Source: Saprospiraceae bacterium
Lineage (GTDB): Bacteria; Bacteroidota; Bacteroidia; Chitinophagales; Saprospiraceae
Direction of reading: 5' to 3'
Assembly: GCA_016717265.1 (NCBI GenBank)
Contig: JADKFX010000001.1
Location: 1,054,001 to 1,118,000, forward strand
DNA length: 64,000 nucleotides
Below, in pieces: positions 28,328 through 36,770 of this stretch. How positions within the stretch are numbered: the stretch's first letter is position 1; each line of letters opens with the position of its first letter. Under the pieces are notes generated by a model that was given only the letters and a program-made list of their open reading frames with translations, was not told the origin of the DNA and did not search any database. The translations under genes and the position numbers were made by a program.

Positions 28328-28649
28328 TATTTCAGAATTTAATTTCGTCGATTAATTTATATTTTTAAAATTCTAATGAAATTCTAATATTTGAAGAAGC
28401 ATTATATATTAATAAATTAAATATGTAAAATATTGTAAATAACCAAGCTATATTTAATATTTAATTAATTTTTAATTTATATAATGCTGATATTGTTAAA
28501 TTTAGATATAAATATTTAATTTATTTGATAACTAACCTTTTGATATGTATTTTTACAAGTCTGACCTTCATTTCAAACTAAATATTATTTTTGCAATGTT
28601 AAACCAAACCGTTTTTTGTTGTAAAGCTAAAAACCCGTAAATCCCTTTT
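28328..28649. other. AT-rich intergenic region with a putative promoter
   Basis: 322 bases, extremely AT-rich, without a credible ORF or hairpin terminator after cphA. A short direct repeat (AATTCTAATGAAATTCTAAT) lies at 28370-28389. The only signal is the -7-like box at 28586-28593. Confidence 0.5.
28586..28593 (+). promoter_or_regulatory. putative -7 box of the haloperoxidase-like gene
   Basis: TATTTTTG matches TAnnTTTG and lies 56 bases before the ATG at 28650. Confidence 0.4.
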
Positions 28650-30038
28650 ATGAAACAATTGTCCAAACTACTTTTAAGCACAGCTTTTTTTGTTGTGTTA
28701 TTTACTACTTCTTGTAATAAATCAGAAGCTCCAGACACCACGAATAATCTGATGCAATCCCAGGAAAATGATGTGTATCATGACTGGAATAGTATTCTTA
28801 TGGAAATAGAGCGTTATGCGGCTGGTTACCGTCCAGGTCCTGCTCCTAGAGCATTAGCATATTTGGGTTTAAGTGCCTATGAAGCTTGTTTAGGTGGAAT
28901 GCCAGCTTACCAAACGCTTCAACATCGTTTAGGTATTGCAGATATGCCGGCTATACAAACAAATTTATATTGGCCCGAAGTAATCAATGCTTCTTATGGT
29001 TATTTGATGACTAAGTTTTTTGAAAATGCTACTTTTAAAGATAAAGCAGGTAATACTTTAGATAAACAACAATTTTTAAATTTGATTCTAACTAAGGAAA
29101 GAGAGTTAAAAGAACGCTATAAACTGAACACTGTTGAAACGATTCTAAACAATTCAGAAGCCCATGGTCGGGAAGTTGCTGCTGCAATCTGGAGATATTC
29201 CGCAACGGATCTTGTAGGATACAATGGTCATTTAAGCCCATTTCCTTCAGATTATGTTGCTACAAGTATCTGTGATTGGAGGCCTACGGATCAAGTAAGC
29301 AATAGAGGAATGTTTCCTCAATGGGGGAAAGTAAGAAGGTTTGGATTGAGCCAATCTGATTTAGATGCACTTGTAGCCCCTATGGAGTGCACAGATGATA
29401 AAAATTCATTAATGTATGCCCAGGCATATGAAATGTATGTATATGCTAACCTAGCAAGAAAAGAAGCTAAAGGAGAATTAGAATGTATCGCTGAATTTTG
29501 GAGTGATGATCGCGTTGGTTGGACATTTAGTCCAGCTCCTCGATTTGTAGCTATTGCAGACCAAATTGTTGAAAAAGAAAATTTTGATTTAGAAAAAACC
29601 TGTTTAGTTTATGCTCAACTAGGAATGGCTTTAAATGATGCTAGTGTTATGGCCTGGTATAATAAATACAAATACAATCTTGAAAGACCAATTAATTATA
29701 TCAAACGTAATATTGACCCTAATTTTACAATTCCTTGGTTAGGTTTTACACCACCATTTCCAGCGTATCCTTCAGGACATTCTACATTTGGATATGCAGG
29801 TGCTGGTATCATTGAGTATTTCGTAGGACCAAACTATAAATTTACAGATCATTGCCATGAGCAAAGAACGGATTTCTGCGGTACACCTCGTAGTTTTAAT
29901 ACCTTAAGAGGATTAGCATATGAGAATGCATTTAGCAGATTACCTCTTGGTGTTCATTGGCGTATTGATATGGAAGGTGGTGAATTTGGTGGTTTATTAG
30001 CTGCTAAGAGAATTCACGAACTCCCTTGGAAAAAATAA
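28650..30038 (+). CDS. vanadium-dependent haloperoxidase-like lipoprotein (PAP2 fold)
   Basis: 462 residues. The signal peptide ends in a lipobox FTTSC (Cys about 24). The three phosphate/vanadate-binding segments of the PAP2/haloperoxidase superfamily are present: KYNLERPINYIK near residues 341-352, YPSGHSTFGYAG near 373-384, and RLPLGVHWRIDMEGGEFGG near 430-448, with catalytic-type His in the last two. Such proteins either oxidise halides with H2O2 or act as acid phosphatases; the sequence does not decide. Lipid anchoring suggests an envelope location. The gene ends in a hairpin terminator. Confidence 0.85.
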   Translation: MKQLSKLLLSTAFFVVLFTTSCNKSEAPDTTNNLMQSQENDVYHDWNSILMEIERYAAGYRPGPAPRALAYLGLSAYEACLGGMPAYQTLQHRLGIADMPAIQTNLYWPEVINASYGYLMTKFFENATFKDKAGNTLDKQQFLNLILTKERELKERYKLNTVETILNNSEAHGREVAAAIWRYSATDLVGYNGHLSPFPSDYVATSICDWRPTDQVSNRGMFPQWGKVRRFGLSQSDLDALVAPMECTDDKNSLMYAQAYEMYVYANLARKEAKGELECIAEFWSDDRVGWTFSPAPRFVAIADQIVEKENFDLEKTCLVYAQLGMALNDASVMAWYNKYKYNLERPINYIKRNIDPNFTIPWLGFTPPFPAYPSGHSTFGYAGAGIIEYFVGPNYKFTDHCHEQRTDFCGTPRSFNTLRGLAYENAFSRLPLGVHWRIDMEGGEFGGLLAAKRIHELPWKK

Positions 30039-30062
30039 TTGAATTCAATTAAGAATTAATAG

Positions 30063-30098
30063 AAAGGGATCGTTACATGAATGATCCCTTTTTTGTTT
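30063..30098 (+). terminator. intrinsic terminator after the haloperoxidase-like gene
   Basis: 9-bp stem AAAGGGATC (30063-30071) with GATCCCTTT (30083-30091), then TTTTGTTT, 24 bases after the stop codon. Confidence 0.8.
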
Positions 30099-30137
30099 AT
30101 TTGACTATTTTTACGTTCATAATATGTTCCTTTTAAA

Positions 30138-30653
30138 ATGATGAAGGCTCAAATAATAATTTCAATAATCTTTTGTTTTTTATACTTATCCTGTAATAAT
30201 GAAACCAGGAAAGAAACGCCGGTTTCTAAAAATGAAAACCCTGAAAGCTTTCTTAAAAAAGAACCAAAATTAGAACATCTAGAAGTGCCAACTGAAATTG
30301 CATCCTTGCCATTTTGTTTAGATTCTTCAGCATTGCCCCAGCACAAAAAGAATTTTTGCGCACATAAAATGTTAAGTGAGCAATTAATCAAATTACACCC
30401 AGAATGGAATACTGCTTCAGGGCTGGTAAATTTGAATCTTATTGTCGAAACAGATGGGAGCGTTTCAGATATTTTGTTGAAAGATGATTTTACCGGACTT
30501 TCGATTGGTCCCGCAGTAACCAAGGCCTGCATTGATTTTTTAAAAGCATATAAATGCATCCCAGGCAAGAAAAACGGACAGCAAATTAGAAGTAAATTGG
30601 AAATTCCTGTTTATTTCGGTTTGGAAGCCTTAGGCAAAGATTTTGTACAATAA
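30138..30653 (+). CDS. lipoprotein with TonB-C-like domain
   Basis: 171 residues. The start is MMKAQIIISIIFCFLYLSC with a lipobox at LYLSC. After a charged linker (residues 22-50), the C-terminal 75 residues (LVNLNLIVETDGSVSDILL... through KNGQQIRSKLEIPVYFG) resemble the TonB C-terminal fold. Real TonB is anchored by an N-terminal helix in the inner membrane; a lipid anchor with a short linker is different, so coupling to receptors is doubtful. A 141-base gap follows. Confidence 0.6.
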   Translation: MMKAQIIISIIFCFLYLSCNNETRKETPVSKNENPESFLKKEPKLEHLEVPTEIASLPFCLDSSALPQHKKNFCAHKMLSEQLIKLHPEWNTASGLVNLNLIVETDGSVSDILLKDDFTGLSIGPAVTKACIDFLKAYKCIPGKKNGQQIRSKLEIPVYFGLEALGKDFVQ

Positions 30654-30794
30654 AGTATTTTAAATTTTCAATCGTATTATTGAACTAGAAAATGGATTCA
30701 GGTTCAATCAAAGAACAATTGATTAACGAATTGGCAAGCGAACGCAAAGTGTATTTTCAAAGACAGAAGAGCTTTTCTTCTGTATTGCTTAGAC

Positions 30795-31487
30795 TTATTC
30801 GATATATTCAATTAATTGTAAAAAACGCAAATAAAAACTTAATTCTATGGTCGTATTAACCGTGGATTGTTCATATCCAGGTTCCGGTTGATGTGTAAAT
30901 GGATTTAATCGACGAATCGTTGCTGGTACAAATATTTGTTTTGACAAATCCGGTGCAAGATTTAATTCAATACCTCCATATACAAGTTTGCTAAACTTAA
31001 ATTCAGATCCAATTTTTACACTGACTCCATAATTCCATTTGCGTACCCATTCTTGTAACTCCTGATATATTTCAAAATTTGTTTTTAAAGTATATTCGCC
31101 GCGCAATCCAATTGCATAATATGGCTTCCATTTGCCTTTATGTAAAAATCGTTTGAGTCCAATATCCAGACTTAAATTATGAAATTCCATGGCATAGGTA
31201 CTACCTGGATAACGATTCCCATTTACATCATAAAAATAACTTACCCGAAATGCACCTCCTTTTACATGATATCCAAGTTGACCATAAATAACATTTTTGG
31301 AATCTGAACTTTCCGAATCCATAAAGGCAGCAACATGCCATCTCAATAATGGATCGCGTTGACTACCTCCACCCCATTTTTGATATCCCAAACTTGGACC
31401 TAACTTAAATCCAAATCCATTTGACTGGGCATTAATATTTAAATCTATAATCAATAGAAGTACAAGGAAAATTCCTGTTTTTTTCAT
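30795..31487 (-). CDS. small outer-membrane beta-barrel-like protein
   Basis: 230 residues with a signal peptide (KKTGIFLVLLLIIDLNINA-Q). The mature chain alternates hydrophobic and polar residues with many Tyr/Gly, e.g. GFGFKLGPSLGYQKW, GQLGYHVKGGAFRVSYFYD, NLSLDIGLKRF, YYAIGLRGEY, consistent with an 8-10-strand barrel of the PorT/OmpW-like type. No specific family recognised. A TACTTTTG box lies 31 bases upstream. Confidence 0.6.
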   Translation of the reverse strand: MKKTGIFLVLLLIIDLNINAQSNGFGFKLGPSLGYQKWGGGSQRDPLLRWHVAAFMDSESSDSKNVIYGQLGYHVKGGAFRVSYFYDVNGNRYPGSTYAMEFHNLSLDIGLKRFLHKGKWKPYYAIGLRGEYTLKTNFEIYQELQEWVRKWNYGVSVKIGSEFKFSKLVYGGIELNLAPDLSKQIFVPATIRRLNPFTHQPEPGYEQSTVNTTIELSFYLRFLQLIEYIE

Positions 31488-31518
31488 AAACGTTTAGGTT
31501 TTACTTCTTTAGCAATAA

Positions 31519-31526
31519 CAAAAGTA
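31519..31526 (-). promoter_or_regulatory. putative -7 box of the small barrel gene
   Basis: TACTTTTG on the minus strand fits TAnnTTTG, 31 bases before the ATG at 31487. Confidence 0.4.
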
Positions 31527-31664
31527 AAGAATGTAAAACTAAAATGAAATGGATTCAGATTATAATTTAGAAGTTATCATGCCAAAATGGCTTGTTTAAT
31601 AATAAAAAACAGACACAATGACATATTTGTTTTTTGAATTAATGACAAATTGATCCATTTTTTG

Positions 31665-31680
31665 AATTGGAATACCAATT
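31665..31680. promoter_or_regulatory. short inverted repeat upstream of the Hsp20 pair (possible operator)
   Basis: AATTGG-AATA-CCAATT, a perfect 6-bp inverted repeat with a 4-base spacer, 33 bases before the first Hsp20 start, in a gap that also repeats AATTGATC (31649 and 31677 regions). It could bind a dimeric regulator. No CIRCE or HrcA-type repeat is visible. Confidence 0.25.
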
Positions 31681-31713
31681 GATCAATAGTATTTGAAACC
31701 AAATATTTTAAAT

Positions 31714-32139
31714 ATGATGTACACAAATTATTATTCAGCGATTCCAAAAGTATTTTCAGGTAAAGCACCCTGTGCAATGGACACTTCATGTAAAACAGAT
31801 TTGAAATCTACATTTCAAAAAACGGTCATACCGAAAATGAATGTAGAGCAACACGAACAAGAAATCAGACTTGAGTTTTCTCTACCAGGAGTTTTAAAAG
31901 ATCAATTGAACTTGCAATTTAAAGACCAGTTATTAACATTACAAGCGCAAAGAATTCTAGAGGATACTCAACAAGTTCAATTCAAGCACCGTGAATTTGG
32001 AAATGTAAAGTATGAAAGAATCCTTCAACTTCCAGAAGATATTATTTCAGATTCTATTGAAGCCAAACTGGTAAATGGAATTTTAAAAGTGACGTTAAAA
32101 AGAGCTCCTAAAAGGACAAAAACAATTGAAGTAAAATAA
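31714..32139 (+). CDS. small heat-shock protein (Hsp20/alpha-crystallin), copy 1
   Basis: 141 residues from ATG 31714 (31717 equally possible; the upstream TTG at 31693 would add an unlikely extension). The alpha-crystallin domain spans residues about 40-135, with LEFSLPGVLKDQLNLQFKD, a variant of the usual hydrophobic dimer strand, and the closing motif VNGILKVTLKR (family A-x-x-x-n-G-v-L). ATP-independent holdase for unfolding proteins. It lies 27 bases before a second Hsp20 gene with which it shares modest identity, a tandem duplication. Confidence 0.92.
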   Translation: MMYTNYYSAIPKVFSGKAPCAMDTSCKTDLKSTFQKTVIPKMNVEQHEQEIRLEFSLPGVLKDQLNLQFKDQLLTLQAQRILEDTQQVQFKHREFGNVKYERILQLPEDIISDSIEAKLVNGILKVTLKRAPKRTKTIEVK

Positions 32140-32166
32140 TTTTTTAACCTATAAAAATTTTATATC

Positions 32167-32598
32167 ATGAGAAATAATCAATTTAATAAGTTAGTACCTT
32201 TTGTGCAAATTGTTGATGACCTAATATCAAAAACAATGCATGATTATTCAGGTGGTCAAATTTGGAAACACAACACTCCTGGACTGAATGTTGCAGATAC
32301 GGATCAGGAAATCGTATTAGAACTTGCAGCACCTGGCTTGGAGAAGTCGGATTTTAAGATTCAAATAGAAGATCATTTTCTGGTAATCTCTGTTGATAAA
32401 AAACAAGAGGCTACAGAAAAGAAGGAAAATTATACGAAACAAGAATTTAGTTTTCATTCATTTAAAAGAATGCTTGAAATTCCAAATAATGTAGATACGG
32501 ATAAAATAATTGCAAGTTATGAAAATGGAATTTTAAATATCAAAATTCCAAAATTAGCTGAAATTAACAAAAACGTCAAGACAATAGAAATAGCATAA
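32167..32598 (+). CDS. small heat-shock protein (Hsp20/alpha-crystallin), copy 2
   Basis: 143 residues. The alpha-crystallin core runs from LNVADTDQEIVLELAAPGLEKSDFKIQIED through YENGILNIKIPKL, the conserved A/V-x-x-x-N-G-I-L closing motif, with a FSFHSFKRMLEIP segment. Downstream partner of copy 1; together they may form mixed oligomers. Followed by a hairpin terminator. Confidence 0.93.
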   Translation: MRNNQFNKLVPFVQIVDDLISKTMHDYSGGQIWKHNTPGLNVADTDQEIVLELAAPGLEKSDFKIQIEDHFLVISVDKKQEATEKKENYTKQEFSFHSFKRMLEIPNNVDTDKIIASYENGILNIKIPKLAEINKNVKTIEIA

Positions 32599-32630
32599 GA
32601 TATATTTCAATGGGGATTAGTAGAAAGGAA

Positions 32631-32662
32631 GAGGGTTCATATGTCATGTATGGGCCCTTTTT
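32631..32662 (+). terminator. intrinsic terminator after the Hsp20 pair
   Basis: GGGTTCATA (32633-32641) pairs with TATGGGCCC (32649-32657) using two G-T wobbles, 7-base loop, then TTTTT. Confidence 0.65.
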
Positions 32663-33005
32663 AATTTCATATGTTGCCAAAAGAATTTTAAGTAAAAAAA
32701 ATGAGCTTAAAGAAAATTGAATTTATTTTTTCTAAAATGATAAAGTATGCCTTGAATAGGGTATTTCTGAAAAAATATAATTGGAAGTTAATTTATTTGG
32801 ATTAAAGTAGTCGAACTAGCTGTATTTAGAAGTTCGGTGTATGGATGCGAAACACAGAGTTTAGAAATGGTGAAATTTGCGCACTCATTTTCAACATTTG
32901 CAGGCATTTAATTTTAAAATAATTCAGAGCTTGCTGATTGATTCGCAATTTAGGTTTCATGACTTCGCTTTTTTTTTCATTATCTTTCCGCTCCAATTTA
33001 AACAC
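32663..33005. other. intergenic region before the helicase gene
   Basis: 343 bases with no convincing gene. A near-consensus -7 box TATCTTTC at 32981-32988 lies 17 bases before the helicase ATG at 33006. Confidence 0.4.
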
Positions 33006-35258
33006 ATGAACTCATTCCTTGAAGGACTTAACCCAGTACAAAAAAATGCAGTAACAGAAACCTCTGGCCCTGTTATGGTAATTGCAGGTCCAGGATCTGG
33101 CAAAACGCGTGTTTTAACCTATAGATTGGCATATCTAATTCAAAGTGGTGTAAAACCCCATAATATTCTTTCTCTGACATTTACTAACAAAGCAGCAAAA
33201 GAGATGACGGAAAGAATTAGTCATCTAGTTGGAAATGAAGTTCGCAAGGTATGGAGTGGTACATTTCATAGCATTTTCGCAAGAATTCTTCGGGTAGAGG
33301 CTCCAAAGATTGGTTATCCTTCTTCGTTTTCTATTTATGATACGGAGGATAGTAAAAGCACTATAAGTGAAATTATTAAAGAGTTAAATTTAAATCCCAA
33401 GGAATATAATGTGAATAGCGTTCGGATGCGGATCTCATCCGCAAAATCTAATTTGATAACTCCGATTATGTATGAGCGCGATTCCATTTTATTAGATCAG
33501 GATCGGGAAAATAAAATGCCGGAAACTTTTAGAATTTATAAAAAATATGTACAGCATTGTGTACGGGGTGGTGCAATGGATTTTGATGATCTTTTATTAC
33601 AACTTTTTCGCTTACTGCAGGAAAATCCGGATCAGGTTTTAGAAAAATACAGAAAGCAATTTCAATATGTATTAGTAGATGAGTTTCAGGATACAAATTA
33701 TTTGCAATATGCGATCATCAAAAAGTTAGTACTCTATAAGGATAGCCCACGGAATATATGTATTGTCGGAGACGATGCACAAAGTATCTATGCTTTTCGG
33801 GGTGCAACGATCAAGAATATTTTGGATTTTGAACAAGATTTTCCGGATGCAAAAATTTTTAAACTTGAGCAAAATTATAGGAGTACACAACATATTGTAA
33901 AAGCAGCGAATGATGTTATTAATTACAATGCGAAACAGATTAAAAAGGAAATATGGACAGAAATAGAATCCGGTCATAAAATTAAATTATTAAAATGCAC
34001 GACAGATGTAGAGGAAGGAAGAAAAGTTGCAGATTATATTGTTGAATTAAAAAACAGATTTCATTTAAAGAACAAGGAAATAGCAATCCTGTATAGAACG
34101 AACGCACAATCCAGAATTTTTGAAGAGCAGTTACGCCGGGTAAATATTCTCTACAAAGTTTTCGGTGGAATGTCTTTTTACCAGAGAAAGGAAATAAAAG
34201 ATCTTTTAGCATATTTGAGACTCATTGTAAATTTAAAAGATAACGAAGCATTTAAAAGAATTATAAACTACCCTAAAAGAGGCATTGGTGATACTACTGT
34301 TGACAAATTTATTGCCTTTGCATCTGAAAATGATTGTTCTCTTTGGGAAGCTTGTACAAATTTTGATTTAAGCCCCCGTACTGCCCAAAGTCTCAAACAA
34401 TTTAAAATGCAGATTCAGGAGGTGCAACAATATTCTTTAAAATCAGATGCATACAATACGGCAATGTATGCATTTAAACTTTCTGGAATGTCCGCCGAAT
34501 TAAAGCAAGATTTAACAAATGAAGGCATTCAACGATTAGAAAACGTCATGGCATTATTGGATGGCGTTAAGACCTTTACGGAAGAAGATGAAGTTGAGGT
34601 AGTAGAAGGTGTGGATAAATCTTTGACTTCCTATTTGCAATCCATTTCTTTAATATCTGAGATGGATCAAGCTGATGAAACTGCAGATTATGTAACCTTG
34701 ATGTCTGTTCATTCAGCAAAGGGATTAGAATATAGAGGCGTTATTGTTGCCGGCATGGAAGAAAATTTATTTCCGAGTTATATGGCAACAAAGGATGCAG
34801 ACCAAATAGATGAGGAGCGTCGCTTATTTTATGTTGCGATTACCAGAGCTAAACAGCATTTAGCATTGTCCTATGCAAGTACGAGGTATTTATATGGCAA
34901 TTTGAAAATGTGCGAACCCAGTCGTTTTATTGATGAAATTGAATCTGAACGAATGGAGATTGACAAGAATGCTAAAAATGCTGTTTTTGATTTATTAGAC
35001 GATCGCCCGGTGCCAAAACAAAAGTGGGTGTTGTCTAAACCAAAATACATCCAAGAGCCCATTAAGAATTTTTTAGCAAGCCCTTCAGAATCGATACAAT
35101 CTGGTATGCAAGTAATCCATCAAAAGTTTGGCAGGGGAAAAGTGATTCATATTGAAGGAAAATCGGATACCCGGGTGGCCACCATATTATTTCAGGAAAT
35201 AGATAATCCACAGCGGAAAATCATCTTAAAATTTGCAAAATTACAGATTGTAAATTAG
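33006..35258 (+). CDS. UvrD/PcrA-type superfamily 1A DNA helicase
   Basis: 750 residues. All SF1A motifs are present: Walker A AGPGSGKTR (Lys33), motif II VDEFQDTN, motif III GDDAQSIYAFRGA, motif IV LEQNYRST, motif V LMSVHSAKGLEY and motif VI RRLFYVAITRAKQHL. The C-terminal HQKFGRGKVIHIEG matches the PcrA/UvrD tail domain that contacts RNA polymerase. ATG 33006 starts with MNSFLEGLNPVQKNAV, the family N-terminus; upstream in-frame codons have no family counterpart. 3'-5' helicase for repair and removal of RecA filaments. Confidence 0.95.
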   Translation: MNSFLEGLNPVQKNAVTETSGPVMVIAGPGSGKTRVLTYRLAYLIQSGVKPHNILSLTFTNKAAKEMTERISHLVGNEVRKVWSGTFHSIFARILRVEAPKIGYPSSFSIYDTEDSKSTISEIIKELNLNPKEYNVNSVRMRISSAKSNLITPIMYERDSILLDQDRENKMPETFRIYKKYVQHCVRGGAMDFDDLLLQLFRLLQENPDQVLEKYRKQFQYVLVDEFQDTNYLQYAIIKKLVLYKDSPRNICIVGDDAQSIYAFRGATIKNILDFEQDFPDAKIFKLEQNYRSTQHIVKAANDVINYNAKQIKKEIWTEIESGHKIKLLKCTTDVEEGRKVADYIVELKNRFHLKNKEIAILYRTNAQSRIFEEQLRRVNILYKVFGGMSFYQRKEIKDLLAYLRLIVNLKDNEAFKRIINYPKRGIGDTTVDKFIAFASENDCSLWEACTNFDLSPRTAQSLKQFKMQIQEVQQYSLKSDAYNTAMYAFKLSGMSAELKQDLTNEGIQRLENVMALLDGVKTFTEEDEVEVVEGVDKSLTSYLQSISLISEMDQADETADYVTLMSVHSAKGLEYRGVIVAGMEENLFPSYMATKDADQIDEERRLFYVAITRAKQHLALSYASTRYLYGNLKMCEPSRFIDEIESERMEIDKNAKNAVFDLLDDRPVPKQKWVLSKPKYIQEPIKNFLASPSESIQSGMQVIHQKFGRGKVIHIEGKSDTRVATILFQEIDNPQRKIILKFAKLQIVN

Positions 35259-35524
35259 ACTTAGAATTACCAATTTATACAGTCCATTGGAATCGCAAAA
35301 AATTCTATAAACTAAGGAATCCATAAATTAATTTAAATTGGAAGTCCTGTATTTCAAGTTCCTTGAAAGCATAGTCCAATATTAAATATCAAATCATTTT
35401 TATATTTAGCTTTAGCTTGTACAAAGGAACAATTACATTTTTCAGAACCGCCTCATTTATAAATTTCTCTGTATTTTGGTGCTTTGCATGCAATTAAATG
35501 GACCGGTATTCGTTTATTTGTCTC

Positions 35525-36673
35525 ATGAATTTATACACAAAAACAAGTAGGTGGAAAATTTTATTAATACTCGTTGGTATTGTATTCATGGTAATGCCTT
35601 TGATATATTCAAATTATCTAGCAAAAAAACTCTCTAATTTAGAATTAACCAAGGTACAATTATTTCAAAAAACGCTGCTTGAAATTACAAAAACTACGGA
35701 GGCTGATCCGAATAAAGATGTGACCTATGAATTAGAAATGTTAACCACTACGATTCAGGATTTAAAAGTAATGGCAATTAACAAAGATCAAAAAATTGAA
35801 TTATACAATTTTGATGAAAAGATAGATACATTAGAATTATTAGAGGATTTTAAAAGCTCTGGACAAGCTCCGTTGGAAAGTGAACTGTATACAATTTATT
35901 ATCAAAATCCGCCCATACTTACCTTATTAACTTATTTTCCTTTGGTCCAATTGTTTTTATTATTGCTTTATGCAGCGATTGGTTATGCAGTGTTTAATGC
36001 ATCCAGAAGAGAAGAGCAAAATAGAATTTGGGTTGGCATGGCGAAAGAAACTGCACATCAATTAGGAACGCCAATTTCAGGTATGATAGGCTGGCTTGAG
36101 AATCTTAGAAATGCAGATCATTCTCAAGAAGAACAACGCAAGATCATTGATGAAATGGAATACGATGTTATGAAATTACAGCAAGTTGCAGATCGTTTTT
36201 CTAAAATTGGATCTCAACCAGAATTAAAAGAAATGGACTTAGTTCCGGAACTTATACAATGTAAAAATTATATTGCAGCCCGGGCATCCAGAAATATTCA
36301 ATTTGAATTTTCTGAATTAAAGGAGCATCTCTATTTTGCTAAAATAAATATTAATTTATTTTCCTGGATTATTGAAAATGTATTGCGGAATGCACTGGAT
36401 GCTATGGGGGATACTGGGAAAATCAGTTTTCAAATAAGCCAGGATGACGCTTGGGTCAATATTGATATTATCGATACAGGAAAAGGGATTCCATCGTCCG
36501 ATTGGAAAAAGGTATTTAAACCTGGATTTACTACCAAAAGCAGAGGTTGGGGACTTGGTCTTTCTTTAGGCAGTAGAATTATTGAAAACTATCATCAAGG
36601 CAAGTTATTCATTAAACGATCTGAACTTGGAAAAGGTACTACTTTTACAATTCAATTGCCAAGAATTTCCTAA
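35525..36673 (+). CDS. orphan sensor histidine kinase
   Basis: About 382 residues from ATG 35525 (ATG 35498 is an alternative adding 9 residues). Two membrane helices (residues about 10-28 and 137-160) flank an extracytoplasmic helical sensor region. The cytoplasmic kinase has the H box MAKETAHQLGTPISGM (His near 178), N box ENVLRNALDAM, G1 DTGKGIP and G2 GWGLGLSLGSRI. No response regulator is adjacent; helicase and pckA flank it. Signal unknown. This H box is typical of a widespread Bacteroidota kinase group. Confidence 0.88.
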   Translation: MNLYTKTSRWKILLILVGIVFMVMPLIYSNYLAKKLSNLELTKVQLFQKTLLEITKTTEADPNKDVTYELEMLTTTIQDLKVMAINKDQKIELYNFDEKIDTLELLEDFKSSGQAPLESELYTIYYQNPPILTLLTYFPLVQLFLLLLYAAIGYAVFNASRREEQNRIWVGMAKETAHQLGTPISGMIGWLENLRNADHSQEEQRKIIDEMEYDVMKLQQVADRFSKIGSQPELKEMDLVPELIQCKNYIAARASRNIQFEFSELKEHLYFAKININLFSWIIENVLRNALDAMGDTGKISFQISQDDAWVNIDIIDTGKGIPSSDWKKVFKPGFTTKSRGWGLGLSLGSRIIENYHQGKLFIKRSELGKGTTFTIQLPRIS

Positions 36674-36722
36674 TGGCTTAAATGATACGTTAATCAAACA
36701 CAATTACATTCCAATTTGATGC

Positions 36723-36730
36723 TAACTTTG
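36723..36730 (+). promoter_or_regulatory. putative -7 box of pckA
   Basis: TAACTTTG fits TAnnTTTG and lies 40 bases before the pckA ATG at 36771. Confidence 0.45.
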
Positions 36731-36770
36731 TAGCCTTGTTCTATTAATCAAGCAATCAAAATTCTCTTAA

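Noticed and set aside
30692..30859. 55-codon ORF on the plus strand (starts MDSGSIKEQLINELASERK) overlapping the end of the small barrel gene
   Set aside because: It overlaps 65 bases of a real gene in the opposite direction and has no visible homology or start signal; kept as a possibility only.
32701..32805. 34-codon ORF (MSLKKIEFIFSK...) in the gap before the helicase gene
   Set aside because: Short, AT-driven composition, no conserved features.
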